Source: Pseudomonadota bacterium (lineage in GTDB: Bacteria; Pseudomonadota; Alphaproteobacteria; Rhizobiales; Hyphomicrobiaceae). Taken from it: 9,866 nucleotides of DNA. The stretch spans positions 1-9,866 of the forward strand of contig JAEYYQ010000418.1 of the NCBI GenBank assembly GCA_023428365.1, written 5' to 3'. Shown in pieces: positions 1 through 7,139 of this stretch. The notes under the pieces were generated by a model. It saw only the letters and a list, made by a program, of their open reading frames with translations. It was not told the origin of the DNA and did not search any database. Both the position numbers and the translations under genes were made by a program. Position 1 is the first letter of the stretch. Each line of letters opens with the position of its first letter.

Positions 1-620
1 ATGTTGCGGTAAGCCGCACAGCCCAGCACGCCACCCCGCTCCGCCAGAGCCTTCAGCACCGCATCGCTCTTGTTGCGCTTGTGCTCGAACAAACGCGCGG
101 GATTGGCGTGCGTGATGGCGACAGGCTTCTCCGAGTGCTGGATGGCGTCCAGCGACGTGCGATCACCCACATGCGACAGATCCACGAGAATGCCACAACG
201 GTTCATCTCACGAATGACCTCACGGCCGAAGCGGGCAAGACCGGAATCCTCGGCTTCATAACAACTGCCGCCGAGTTCATTCTGGTTATTGTAGGTGAGC
301 TGAATGACGCGAACGCCCAGTTCCCCGAACAGCTCGACAAACCGGATGCGCCCTTCCAGCAGGTTCGAGTTCTGATATCCCATTACCAGAGCGGTGCGGC
401 CGCTGGCGTGAATGTCGATGACATCTTGAGCTGTCAGGGCAATCGCAACGAGATCGGCGTTGGCCGCAACAAGGTCACGCCACTTCGCGAGTTTATCGAG
501 CGACTCGACGGTTCCCTCCCAGAAACCGCACGTCACAGTCACGCAGCCGACATCCGCCTGCCTCAGTTCCTCGAACACCTCGCGCGTGAAGTGTCCGCAT
601 TGCAGGCCATCGATAAGCAT
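1..620 (-). CDS. M19 (membrane dipeptidase) family protein, N-terminal 206 codons, cut by window edge
   Basis: The protein starts MLIDGLQCG and matches my memory of the M19 'membrane dipeptidase' subfamily with this N-terminus. It is a TIM-barrel metal-dependent hydrolase; the C-terminal half lies beyond base 1. Visible family landmarks are LTYNNQNE (108-115), YEAEDSG (121-127), LVDLSH (145-150) and AITHANP (168-174). His150 and His171 are 21 residues apart, as the zinc ligands His198 and His219 of renal dipeptidase are. However, the canonical HxD near the N-terminus reads L6-Q7-C8, and the bridging Glu position reads Gln83. Three of five usual zinc ligands are therefore absent, and peptidase activity is doubtful. 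There is no signal peptide, so it is probably cytoplasmic. AGGAG at 633-637 lies 12 nt before the ATG, rather far. It follows the LacI-type gene by 28 bp and is probably co-transcribed with it. Family confidence is high; substrate unknown. Confidence 0.85.
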   Translation of the reverse strand, partial: MLIDGLQCGHFTREVFEELRQADVGCVTVTCGFWEGTVESLDKLAKWRDLVAANADLVAIALTAQDVIDIHASGRTALVMGYQNSNLLEGRIRFVELFGELGVRVIQLTYNNQNELGGSCYEAEDSGLARFGREVIREMNRCGILVDLSHVGDRTSLDAIQHSEKPVAITHANPARLFEHKRNKSDAVLKALAERGGVLGCAAYRN

Positions 621-648
621 TGTGTTTCGTTTCTCCTACTACGCTTGT

Positions 649-1656
649 TCAGGTCGAGCCCCGAACGATCAACTTCGACGGCACGAGGGTCAGCAAAGGA
701 ACCTCGCGCTCCTCGGCGAGCGCCCTGAAGGCCTCACCCACCGCGTCCGCAAGGCCATCGACATCCATGCTGACGGTCGTGAGAGCCGGGCGTGTATGTG
801 CGCCCCACCGGAGGCCGCCAAAACCGACGAAGGCAATATCGTCCGGTATGCACAGGCCGAAATCGTGCGCCGCCGCCATGGCACCCAGAGCGACCTCGTC
901 ACTCGCCGTAATCACGGCTGCCGCGCGAAGCCCCTTCTGGAGGACGCTTGTCATCGTGGCATACCCAGCCTCCGAGCGATCGCCATGCGGGATATCCCAT
1001 GTCAGCGTCCCAGAGATCGTCCGCTTCTCCGCCATCAGAGCAGCGCGATATCCGTCATATCGAACGCGTCCAACGGCCGATGTATCAACGCGGCCGAGAT
1101 AAGCAATCGGTTCGCGCTTGCGCTTCAGCAAATATTCAACAGCTTCCACCGCAGCCGCATAATCATCCGGTACGATGGAGACGATGCCTTCCTGATCGAG
1201 CCGTTGGCTGACGGACATGATGAGCGTACCGGCATCCGCCGACATCCGCATGAGTTTCAGCAGGTTGTCAGCACGAATACGACGAGGCGCCGCCAGCAAT
1301 ATTCCTCGTAATCCAAGCGAAGCCGAACGCTCAATGAGATGCGCAAGACGCTCCTCGCTATGGGCCATATCGAACAGCATGACGTCAAGGTCCACTTCAC
1401 CCAATGTCGTCTGGATCGCTTTGGCCAGCGCCGGATAAATACCTTGCTCGATATCTCCGGTGACCAGTGCCACCGTTCGACCGCGTCCGCGGCGCAAGCT
1501 CTGGGCAATGGCATTCGGGCGATATCCCAGCGCCTCGACGGAAAGCATCACCCGCGCTCGGGTCTCCACCGCCACCGTCGCCCCGCCGCTCAGGACGCGC
1601 GATACGGTGGCCGCGGAGACACCGGCATGTCGCGCCACATCCAGCACACTTACCAC
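649..1656 (-). CDS. LacI-family transcriptional regulator (GTG start)
   Basis: A full-length LacI/GalR-type repressor of 335 aa, the usual family size. The N-terminal helix-turn-helix spans residues 4-23 with the recognition segment VSAATVSRVLSG (13-24), close to the CcpA/PurR pattern. The hinge YRPNAIAQSLRRG (45-57) keeps Leu54, the residue that in PurR and LacI intercalates at the central CpG of the operator. A periplasmic-binding-protein-like sensor domain follows from about residue 60 (VALVTGDI), with the typical late motifs ASDEVALGAM and PDDIAFVGFGG. The GTG start is chosen because GGAGG (1664-1668) sits 7 nt upstream and the HTH begins immediately. It is embedded at the end of the transporter genes and before the M19 gene, all on one strand, so it is probably the local regulator. 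The likely effector is the transported compound or a breakdown product. The best candidate operator is at 7126-7139. Confidence 0.93.
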   Translation of the reverse strand: MVSVLDVARHAGVSAATVSRVLSGGATVAVETRARVMLSVEALGYRPNAIAQSLRRGRGRTVALVTGDIEQGIYPALAKAIQTTLGEVDLDVMLFDMAHSEERLAHLIERSASLGLRGILLAAPRRIRADNLLKLMRMSADAGTLIMSVSQRLDQEGIVSIVPDDYAAAVEAVEYLLKRKREPIAYLGRVDTSAVGRVRYDGYRAALMAEKRTISGTLTWDIPHGDRSEAGYATMTSVLQKGLRAAAVITASDEVALGAMAAAHDFGLCIPDDIAFVGFGGLRWGAHTRPALTTVSMDVDGLADAVGEAFRALAEEREVPLLTLVPSKLIVRGST

Positions 1657-1700
1657 TCACCTTCCTCCCGGTTGCGGCAGGATTTGTTCCTCCTGCTCAT

Positions 1701-1899
1701 TTATCCGAACACGGACCGATAGAGGCGAAGCCAGTTCCCGCCAAGCAGCTTGTCGCGTTCCTCTGTGGAGAAACCGACCCGCGTAAGCCCGTTTCGAGCG
1801 GCATACGGCGCGCTGGTCCGTGGCGGCCAATCAGGCTTGGGCACTTTGCCCGGCTTTGCAGACGAACCGGCGATACGTTCATTGCGATAGTCCTCACAC
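1701..1899 (-). pseudogene. Remnant: C-terminal tail of an M19/amidohydrolase-type protein
   Basis: After the ATPase stop one frame reads PDWPPRTSAPYAARNGLTR, then VGFSTEERDKLLGGNWLRLY, then RSVFG and TAA (1701-1703). This looks like the last 50 or so residues of a metal-dependent hydrolase: the GL-x2-VGFS...GGNW-x-R pattern resembles C-termini of M19 membrane dipeptidases, and the general form also fits amidohydrolases. Third codon positions are GC-rich, as in a real gene. No catalytic part is present. In frame, the only ATG upstream (1934) lies inside the ATPase gene and has no ribosome binding site. Out of frame there is a well-placed GAGGA (1891-1895) and ATG (1882), which reads unrelated sequence to a TGA at 1697. 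This fits an internally deleted gene that kept a start region and a 3' end in different frames. The stretch 1657-1899 holds nothing else I can support. A short functional peptide is possible but less likely. Confidence 0.55.
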
Positions 1900-2982
1900 T
1901 CAGCCCTGAGGGAAGAGGAGCGTATCCTCGACATTCCATGTCAGATCGACCTGCGATCCGGGACCGATGCCGGGAGCCAGATCGAGACGCGAGCTTCTCA
2001 TCGTCAGCTCGCCACATGGGCAATCCACCGACAGGCGAACGCTGGCGCCGAGAAACTCGCGCATCCGCACGGTCCCTTTGATCGTATTCGCCGCCCCGGC
2101 CCGTGCAACGCCCAACGCCTCGGGGCGGATCATAGCAACGAGATTTGCAGCATTCCGCGCGTCATCAGAAAGGACGCCGGCAAAGCGCAGGGTCTCATCG
2201 CTGTCACAAACTACCTCAGCCGTGCGGCCATTGACCGAAACCGGCTTCACCGGAATGAAGTTGGATTCTCCGAGGAAGCTCGCAACAAATGGCGATGTGG
2301 GACGCTCATAGACTTCATCCGGCGTTCCGAGCTGGGCAATGCGGCCCTGGCTCATGATGGCGATGCGGTCCGACATCGACAGTGCTTCTTCCTGATCGTG
2401 CGTGACGTAGACCACCGTAACGCCCAGTTCGCGCTGGATGCGCTTGATCTCGACCTGAAGCTGGTCGCGCAGTTTTCGATCCAAAGCGCCCAGCGGTTCG
2501 TCCATCAACAGGACCGGCGGCGCGAAGACGATCGCACGCGCCAGCGCAACGCGCTGCTGCTGTCCACCCGAAAGCTGGCTGATGCGGCGGTCGCCGTAGT
2601 CTGAGAGATCGACCAGGGCCAGGACTTCCTTCACCTGCCGTTCGACCTCGGTGCCGCTCATTCCGCGCAGGCGCAGGGGGAAAGCAATGTTCTCGAAGAC
2701 ATTGTAATTCGGGAACAGTGCGTAGCTCTGGAACACGACGCCCAGCCCGCGCTTTTCCGGCGGCAGACGCGAAATATCCTTCCCGTCGATCTTGATCTCG
2801 CCGGCATCCGGAATGACGAAACCCGCGATCATCATCAGCGTGGTCGTCTTGCCGGAGCCGCTGGACCCCAGCAACGTCACGAACTCTCCCGCGCGAACGT
2901 TCAATGAGACACGATCGACGGCAACCTGCGAGCCGTAGGTTTTCAATACGTCGGCGATGTCGATCGCTGCACCGAAGGCCAT
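1900..2982 (-). CDS. ABC transporter ATP-binding protein, polyamine/PotA type
   Basis: A 360-aa nucleotide-binding subunit that powers import through the two adjacent permeases from the cytoplasmic face. All ABC motifs are intact: Walker [10 protein letters not shown] (39-47), Q-loop Gln85 in VFQSYALFP, signature [14 protein letters not shown] (137-150), Walker B VLLMDEP (157-163), D-loop GALD (165-168) and switch His195 in VTHDQEEA. Residues from about 235 to the end form the C-terminal TOBE-like domain typical of the PotA/MalK/FbpC group, and include IRPEALGVA. The ATG at 2982 is used because it opens the conserved domain; AGGAG (2995-2999) lies 12 nt upstream, longer than ideal. The gene follows the second permease by 32 bp. 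The same frame stays open upstream into the permease region to 3759, but that part is the shadow of the permease. Substrate specificity cannot be read from this subunit. Confidence 0.95.
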   Translation of the reverse strand: MAFGAAIDIADVLKTYGSQVAVDRVSLNVRAGEFVTLLGSSGSGKTTTLMMIAGFVIPDAGEIKIDGKDISRLPPEKRGLGVVFQSYALFPNYNVFENIAFPLRLRGMSGTEVERQVKEVLALVDLSDYGDRRISQLSGGQQQRVALARAIVFAPPVLLMDEPLGALDRKLRDQLQVEIKRIQRELGVTVVYVTHDQEEALSMSDRIAIMSQGRIAQLGTPDEVYERPTSPFVASFLGESNFIPVKPVSVNGRTAEVVCDSDETLRFAGVLSDDARNAANLVAMIRPEALGVARAGAANTIKGTVRMREFLGASVRLSVDCPCGELTMRSSRLDLAPGIGPGSQVDLTWNVEDTLLFPQG

Positions 2983-3014
2983 CGTCAGGCAATGCTCCTT
3001 TCTGCTGCCGCAGC

Positions 3015-3815
3015 TCAAGTGCTGGCCTGTCCGCTGTTCCGCCGAACGAGCGTGAACAGCGACAGGATCAACACGGAAAACGACAGCAGGATACAAGAGG
3101 CCGCCGCCACCGCGGGGCTGACCTCGAAACGAATGCCGTTCCACATCTGGACCGGCAGGGTGACGGAATCGATGCCGCTGATGAACAGCGCCACCACGAC
3201 CTCGTCGAAACTCGTCAGGAACGCAAAAATCGCTCCGGCGACAACACCGGGCAGAATGGCGGGGAGCGTGACTTTGCGAAATGCGGTTGCCGGAGACGCG
3301 CCGAGACTGCGCGCGGCGTCGACGATCCGCCAGTCGATTTTCTGCATCACGGCAGAGACGTTGATGATGACGAACGGGAGCGTCAGGATCGTGTGCCCGA
3401 CGATCAGTCCCAGCTTCGTGCCGACGATGCCGACCTTCGCAAACGCGCTGTAGAGCGCCACGGCGATGATAATGCTGGGCACGATCATCGGCAGCAGGAA
3501 GAACCAGATCACCACACGGCCGACCGTTCCCGACAGGCGGCTCAAGCCCAGCGCTGCCAGCGTCCCAATTACCGTCGCAGCCGCTGTGCTCGCGAGCGCG
3601 ATCAGTATGCTGTTGACGGTCGAACTGCGCCACGGCCCCTCTCCCAAGAAGACGCCGTACCACTCCAACGAGAACCCCTGGGGCGGGAATGTGATGTAGT
3701 CGGTCGCGGTGAACGAGACGGGAATGACCGCGAGCGTCGGCACCACGAGATAGGCGCACACCGCGATCACGATCGCCATGAGGATACGGCCAGCCATTGC
3801 GCTGCCCGCACTCAT
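3015..3815 (-). CDS. ABC transporter permease, PotC-like
   Basis: A 266-aa inner-membrane permease of the binding-protein-dependent (BPD_transp_1) family. About six hydrophobic segments are visible, roughly 10-32, 68-90, 100-122, 135-156, 190-212 and 238-257. The cytoplasmic EAA loop that docks on the ATPase reads DAARSLGASPATAF...LPAILPG (166-190), with the invariant Gly at 172. Length and layout match PotC/YdcV-type subunits. Its ATG overlaps the stop of the upstream permease gene by 4 bp (ATGA), and GGGGG lies just upstream inside that gene, so the two are translationally coupled and probably form the heterodimeric channel. There is no cleavable signal peptide; the first segment is a membrane anchor. 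Call is firm for family, open for substrate. Confidence 0.94.
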   Translation of the reverse strand: MSAGSAMAGRILMAIVIAVCAYLVVPTLAVIPVSFTATDYITFPPQGFSLEWYGVFLGEGPWRSSTVNSILIALASTAAATVIGTLAALGLSRLSGTVGRVVIWFFLLPMIVPSIIIAVALYSAFAKVGIVGTKLGLIVGHTILTLPFVIINVSAVMQKIDWRIVDAARSLGASPATAFRKVTLPAILPGVVAGAIFAFLTSFDEVVVALFISGIDSVTLPVQMWNGIRFEVSPAVAAASCILLSFSVLILSLFTLVRRNSGQAST

Positions 3816-4663
3816 CGTTGCATCCCCCAGATGGCGCCTAGATTGAAGAAGCGATCACCGATCCAATAGAGGATCAGCGTCACCACCAGAAGCGACGCCG
3901 ACAGCGCCGAGGCCATGCCCCAGTTGAGCGCGCCGTTGATGTTGAACTCGATGAGCTGCGCCCACACCATGCCGCGCGCGCCGCCCAGCAGTGCCGGCAC
4001 TACGAAGAACCCGAGACTGATGGTGAACACCAGCAGGATGCCCGCCATAACACCGGGACGCGTCAGCGGGAAATAGACTTTGACGAACGTCGTGAACGGC
4101 GATGCACCGAGACTGCGCGCGGCCTGCGTCGTGCGCGGATCGAGCCGCGTCATCACTGCATAGAGCGGCAGGATCATGTACGGCAACATAATCTGCGACA
4201 TGCCGATCAGCACGCCGATCGTGTTATAGACGAGTTCCAACGGCTCACTGATGAGGCCGATACTCATGAGGGCCTGATTGATCATGCCGCGCGGATTCAG
4301 GATCAGAATCCAGCCATACGAACGCACCAGCAGGTTGGTCCAGAACGGCACCAGAACGCAAACCAGGATAATGCCCCGCGCAACGGGACCTGATTTGGCC
4401 ATCATGTAGGCCACGGGATATCCCGCGAGCAGGCAGATCAGAGCCGTCGCGGCGCTGAACATTAGTGTCCGGAAAAGAATTTGAACGTAGCTCGGTACCT
4501 CGATGAGCCGCGTGTAGAACACCCACGGTCCTTGCGGATCGGAGAAGCTGCGGACGATCAGATCCGACAGGGGCCAGACGAGCACACCGCCCAACAGCAC
4601 CAGCGCCGGTGCCAGCAGCGCGAGCGTTGTCGCGCTGCTGCCGCGGGAAGAAGAATTACTCAT
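3812..4663 (-). CDS. ABC transporter permease, PotB-like
   Basis: A 283-aa inner-membrane permease, partner of the next gene. Hydrophobic segments lie at about 13-33, 65-89, 96-118, 145-172, 204-226 and 252-272. The EAA loop is QAARSLGASPFTTF...FPLTRPG (180-204). The conserved LVPFWTNLLVRSYGW stretch (103-118) before the central transmembrane block is typical of PotB/PotH-type spermidine/putrescine-family permeases (COG1176). The N-terminus (MSNSSSRGSS) is a short polar cytoplasmic leader. The start at 4663 has only a weak AGG-type site upstream, but no better in-frame start exists before the first membrane segment. A 63-bp gap containing a hairpin separates it from the binding-protein gene; downstream it overlaps the second permease by 4 bp. 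Confidence 0.94.
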   Translation of the reverse strand: MSNSSSRGSSATTLALLAPALVLLGGVLVWPLSDLIVRSFSDPQGPWVFYTRLIEVPSYVQILFRTLMFSAATALICLLAGYPVAYMMAKSGPVARGIILVCVLVPFWTNLLVRSYGWILILNPRGMINQALMSIGLISEPLELVYNTIGVLIGMSQIMLPYMILPLYAVMTRLDPRTTQAARSLGASPFTTFVKVYFPLTRPGVMAGILLVFTISLGFFVVPALLGGARGMVWAQLIEFNINGALNWGMASALSASLLVVTLILYWIGDRFFNLGAIWGMQR

Positions 4664-4683
4664 CCTGCACCTGAAGGAGCGAT

Positions 4684-4701
4684 GCCCGCGATCCAGCGGG
4701 C
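4684..4701 (-). other. Perfect 6-bp stem hairpin in the binding-protein/permease gap
   Basis: GCCCGC and GCGGGC form a perfect GC-only stem around a 6-base loop, about 26 bp past the binding-protein stop and 20 bp before the permease start. No T-run follows on the transcribed strand, so it is not a standard intrinsic terminator. In ABC operons a stem-loop here often protects the upstream binding-protein mRNA from 3' decay and so raises its level over the membrane subunits; that role is inferred. Confidence 0.5.
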
Positions 4702-4726
4702 CTGCCCCGACATCTCCGATGTGTCA

Positions 4727-5791
4727 TCAGCCAAGAAGCCATTGACGGAACTCTTCCGTCGTTTTCTCGAGGTTCGCGGCCCACCAGTCACCGTTCAGGA
4801 ACACCGCTTTGCCCTTCGTCGCCGGGCCGCCGGAAACGATGTTCTGGCGGTCAGCAGGAATCTGGTCCCAGGCCGCGGGAACAACCGGTCCGTAGTTATA
4901 GGCCATCGCAATCGCGACCTGCTGCTGCACCTTCAGGACGTGATTGAGGAATTGCATGGCCGCAGCCTTGTTGGGAGCGCCCTTCGGTATGACAAAAACC
5001 GACCACGTCAGAAGGCTGGCCTCCGGCTGCATGTCGACCGGGGCGCCGGAATTCTTGACGTTCAGCGCACGGCCGTCCGCCAGCACGCCCATCGACGCCT
5101 GACCGTCGCGCATGAGCTGTTCGCTCTGCGGCACGGTCTCGTACCAGATGATGTCATTCCGGATCTGGCCAAGTTTCTTGAGCGCTCGCGGAACGTCGAG
5201 CGGGTACAGCTTGTCGGCGGGTACGCCATCGGCGAGCAAGGCCATCTCGAGAAGGCCGCTTTCAACGCGATTGTAAAGCGCGCGCTTGCCCGGGAATTTC
5301 TTGGTATCCCACATCGCCGTCCAGTCTGTCGGCTTCTCCGGCAGTTTGGTGCTGTAGGTCAGAACGCGACCGAAAATGACTTCCGGCACGGAATAGTCGT
5401 TGAAGAACTCATCCCGCTTCATAAGCTGGCTGCGGTCGATGACGTTGAAGTCGAGCTTTTCCAGCAATCCCTTCTCGGCGCCGACACGGGCGAGTTCCGG
5501 CAGGCCCTCGATCAGATCCCATTCAACCTTGTTGGCATCGACCATCGCCTGCAGTCGCCCGAGCGTGTTGCCCGTTGCGCCGACGACCTGCACGCCCGTT
5601 TCCTTGGTGAATGGCTCCCACCACGCCTTCTTCATGGCAGCTTCCCACGAGCCGCCCCAGTTTGCATAAACGATGCGTTTGTTGTCCTGCGCGCGCAGGA
5701 TCGACGGAGAGGCGATCAGCGCCGTGCCCGCGGCGGCAGTCTGCAGAAAACCGCGCCGATTGATCCCGACCTTTGAACCTGAGTTGTCCAT
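4727..5791 (-). CDS. Tat-exported ABC substrate-binding protein, PotD/COG0687 type
   Basis: A 354-aa periplasmic solute-binding protein (SBP_bac_8/PotD-like). The N-terminus carries a twin-arginine signal: N-R-R-G-F-L at 11-16, a hydrophobic, Ala-rich stretch at 18-32, and a likely cleavage after Ala34 (LRA/QD). Export folded through Tat is therefore expected. The mature part begins IVYANWGGSWEAA, a hallmark of the polyamine/opine-type binding proteins, followed by a two-lobe fold with WDLIEGLPEL and a late AAMQFLNHVL segment. The ATG at 5791 is chosen over an in-frame ATG at 5878 because it has a well-placed GGAG and puts the Tat motif at the N-terminus; the longer form would overlap the M24 gene. 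It is 43 bp downstream of the M24 stop. The ligand is unknown: this family binds polyamines, opines, amino-acid derivatives and others. Confidence 0.94.
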   Translation of the reverse strand: MDNSGSKVGINRRGFLQTAAAGTALIASPSILRAQDNKRIVYANWGGSWEAAMKKAWWEPFTKETGVQVVGATGNTLGRLQAMVDANKVEWDLIEGLPELARVGAEKGLLEKLDFNVIDRSQLMKRDEFFNDYSVPEVIFGRVLTYSTKLPEKPTDWTAMWDTKKFPGKRALYNRVESGLLEMALLADGVPADKLYPLDVPRALKKLGQIRNDIIWYETVPQSEQLMRDGQASMGVLADGRALNVKNSGAPVDMQPEASLLTWSVFVIPKGAPNKAAAMQFLNHVLKVQQQVAIAMAYNYGPVVPAAWDQIPADRQNIVSGGPATKGKAVFLNGDWWAANLEKTTEEFRQWLLG

Positions 5792-5799
5792 GTTTTGAT

Positions 5800-5803
5800 C
5801 TCC
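5800..5803 (-). promoter_or_regulatory. Ribosome binding site fixing the binding-protein start
   Basis: GGAG on the minus strand lies 8 nt before the ATG at 5791. It supports this start over the longer in-frame option at 5878, which would place 29 non-signal residues before the Tat motif. Confidence 0.7.
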
Positions 5804-5834
5804 ACTATGACGGATGTGAATTGTTCTCTGTCGA

Positions 5835-7016
5835 TCACCAGTAGCGCCGGCGTGCGTCCGTGATGAGATGTGGTCCATCGTCTTCGATCACCACGGTCTC
5901 CTCAAAATCTCCCAGCCAGCCATCGCGCATCAAAGTTTTTTCGATGCACATGACCATTCCGGGTTTGATCACGGCGTTCTCGTCGGGTGTGAGCCACGGC
6001 GCATCCCAGCCAAGCCCGAGGCCATGGCCCAGTCCGCTGAACACGCCTTTCCAGGCAAATCCAGCGTCTTCCTGGGTTTTCAACCCGGCGCGCGCAACGT
6101 CCGCGGCAGTAGCGCCCGGCTTCATCGCGGCAATGCCTGCCTCGACAACGGAAATCGCCGCCTCGAACGCCGGAATTTGCTCCTCCACGGGCTTACCGAC
6201 CGGTCGCGCTCTGGCAAGGTCGAAGCAATACCCATTGAGCACACCGGAGAGGCCAACGCGGAACCACTCGCCATCAGACAGCGGTTGCTTGGCGCCCCAA
6301 GTTGGGAAGCTGCAGCGTGTCAACGTGGGATTCAACCCACCACGCCCCGATGCCATGAAGGAATTGTAGAGCGCGCCACCTGCCGGAACGATCACACTCA
6401 TCGCGGCGGCAACGACATCACCGTGCGTCGCGCCTGGAATTGCGGCCTCCATCATCGCATCGATCGCGCGAGAGCCCAGCTTCGAGGCGGCCTTCAATTG
6501 GGAGATCTCTGCGGGTGATTTCAACGACCGCAACGCCATGAGAATATTATCGGCCGGCTCGAACGTAATCCCCGGCAACGCGGCTTCGATCTGCTTACCG
6601 ACAGGCATGGGCAGCGTATCCCCGGATACGAGACCGATACGCCCCTTCGACAAAGTTTTCTGCAGAGCTTCGATCGCAGCTTCCGTCACGAGATCCGCGA
6701 GCACGATCCGATCGCGCGGCATCGCCACCGCTTCGATGTAGGGCAGATCGACGATCAGCGTCGGCTCATCGCCGACCGGCATGATCAGGAAGGAATGCGC
6801 GCGACTCGTCCACGCACCCGCGACGTCGGGAATGAATGGGAACGAGGTGTAGTGGTTCGTCAGGTAGAAGACGTCGCCATAGCGATCCAGCCCGCCGCCA
6901 CCCCTGCCACAGACGAGCAGCCCGGCAAGCCCCTGAGCGGCGGCGGCATCCAAAGCACGACGCCTGCGCTCAGCGGATTCTTCAGCTGGCACGGGGACTG
7001 CATCAAAGCCACCCAT
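5835..7016 (-). CDS. M24 family pita-bread hydrolase (Xaa-Pro peptidase/creatinase-like), divergent active site
   Basis: A 393-aa protein with an N-terminal creatinase-type domain (about 12-155) and a C-terminal pita-bread domain (about 165-393). Fold landmarks include NGYCFDLAR (261-269), GLGHGLGLG (328-336), KPGMVMCIEK (351-360) and DFEETVVIEDDG (370-381). Compared with prolidase/aminopeptidase P metal ligands (Asp, Asp, His, Glu, Glu), the positions read Gly255, Asp266, His331, Glu359 and Glu372. The first Asp is lost, and the second catalytic His after the GHGxGL motif appears to be Asp338. Metal-dependent peptidase action is therefore doubtful. The same fold serves non-peptidases such as creatinase, ectoine hydrolase and DMSP lyase DddP. 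It has no signal peptide and is probably cytoplasmic. GGAGG (7021-7025) sits 4 nt before the ATG. It is the first gene of the leftward transporter operon, so it probably processes the imported compound. Confidence 0.9.
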   Translation of the reverse strand: MGGFDAVPVPAEESAERRRRALDAAAAQGLAGLLVCGRGGGGLDRYGDVFYLTNHYTSFPFIPDVAGAWTSRAHSFLIMPVGDEPTLIVDLPYIEAVAMPRDRIVLADLVTEAAIEALQKTLSKGRIGLVSGDTLPMPVGKQIEAALPGITFEPADNILMALRSLKSPAEISQLKAASKLGSRAIDAMMEAAIPGATHGDVVAAAMSVIVPAGGALYNSFMASGRGGLNPTLTRCSFPTWGAKQPLSDGEWFRVGLSGVLNGYCFDLARARPVGKPVEEQIPAFEAAISVVEAGIAAMKPGATAADVARAGLKTQEDAGFAWKGVFSGLGHGLGLGWDAPWLTPDENAVIKPGMVMCIEKTLMRDGWLGDFEETVVIEDDGPHLITDARRRYW

Positions 7017-7052
7017 GTGACCTCCGACAGTTGCTCCGCCGGGTTTCTCGAC

Positions 7053-7074
7053 ACTGTAACGTTACTGTCACGTT
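7053..7074. repeat. Tandem 11-bp direct repeat containing a 10-bp palindrome
   Basis: ACTGTAACGTT (7053-7063) is followed directly by ACTGTCACGTT (7064-7074), one mismatch in 11, about one helical turn apart. The first copy plus its junction forms the perfect palindrome GTAACGTTAC (7056-7065). It lies 37-58 bp upstream of the M24 start, in a position suited to a regulator of the leftward operon. The binding protein is unknown. Confidence 0.5.
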
Positions 7075-7125
7075 GCGTCGCGCCCATCAAATGCAGAACG
7101 AGGTTGCGTTGGCGTCTATTTGAGG

Positions 7126-7139
7126 TGAAAACGTTTGCA
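7126..7139. promoter_or_regulatory. Predicted LacI-family operator in the divergent intergenic region
   Basis: TGAAAACGTTTGCA is a CpG-centred near-palindrome with 6 of 7 half-site positions matching. It fits the catabolite-response type consensus TGWAANCGNTNWCA with one mismatch, and its AAACGTTTGC core equals the PurR core. The regulator at 649-1656 has the matching HTH class and hinge Leu54. The site lies between the two divergent genes (leftward start 7016, rightward start 7168), so one site could govern both transcripts. I find no convincing -35/-10 pair in 7017-7167. Confidence 0.6.

Noticed and set aside
81..1311. Long rightward open frames opposite the M19 and LacI-type genes
   Set aside because: Their translations have no recognisable family signal, while the minus strand gives clear M19 and LacI proteins. 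Antisense open frames are common in GC-rich coding DNA.
1896..1913. CTCAG/CTGAG inverted repeat at the end of the ATPase gene as a terminator
   Set aside because: The arms are only 5 bp with a 2-base gap, too tight to fold, and no T-run follows.
1900..3759. A single 619-aa leftward frame covering both ATPase and permease regions
   Set aside because: Only the part from 2982 onward is ABC ATPase. The upstream part is an Arg/His-rich shadow of the permease frame, and the ATPase has its own start.
2904..3869. 321-aa rightward open frame opposite the second permease
   Set aside because: Highly charged, low-complexity translation (Arg, Asp, His, Gln) typical of an antisense shadow of a hydrophobic permease.
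4481..5776. 431-aa rightward open frame opposite the binding-protein gene
   Set aside because: The minus strand encodes an intact Tat-exported binding protein with conserved motifs; the rightward frame shows none.
5791..5878. Extended binding-protein start at 5878
   Set aside because: It would overlap the M24 gene and place 29 polar residues before the Tat signal; the ATG at 5791 has a good ribosome binding site.
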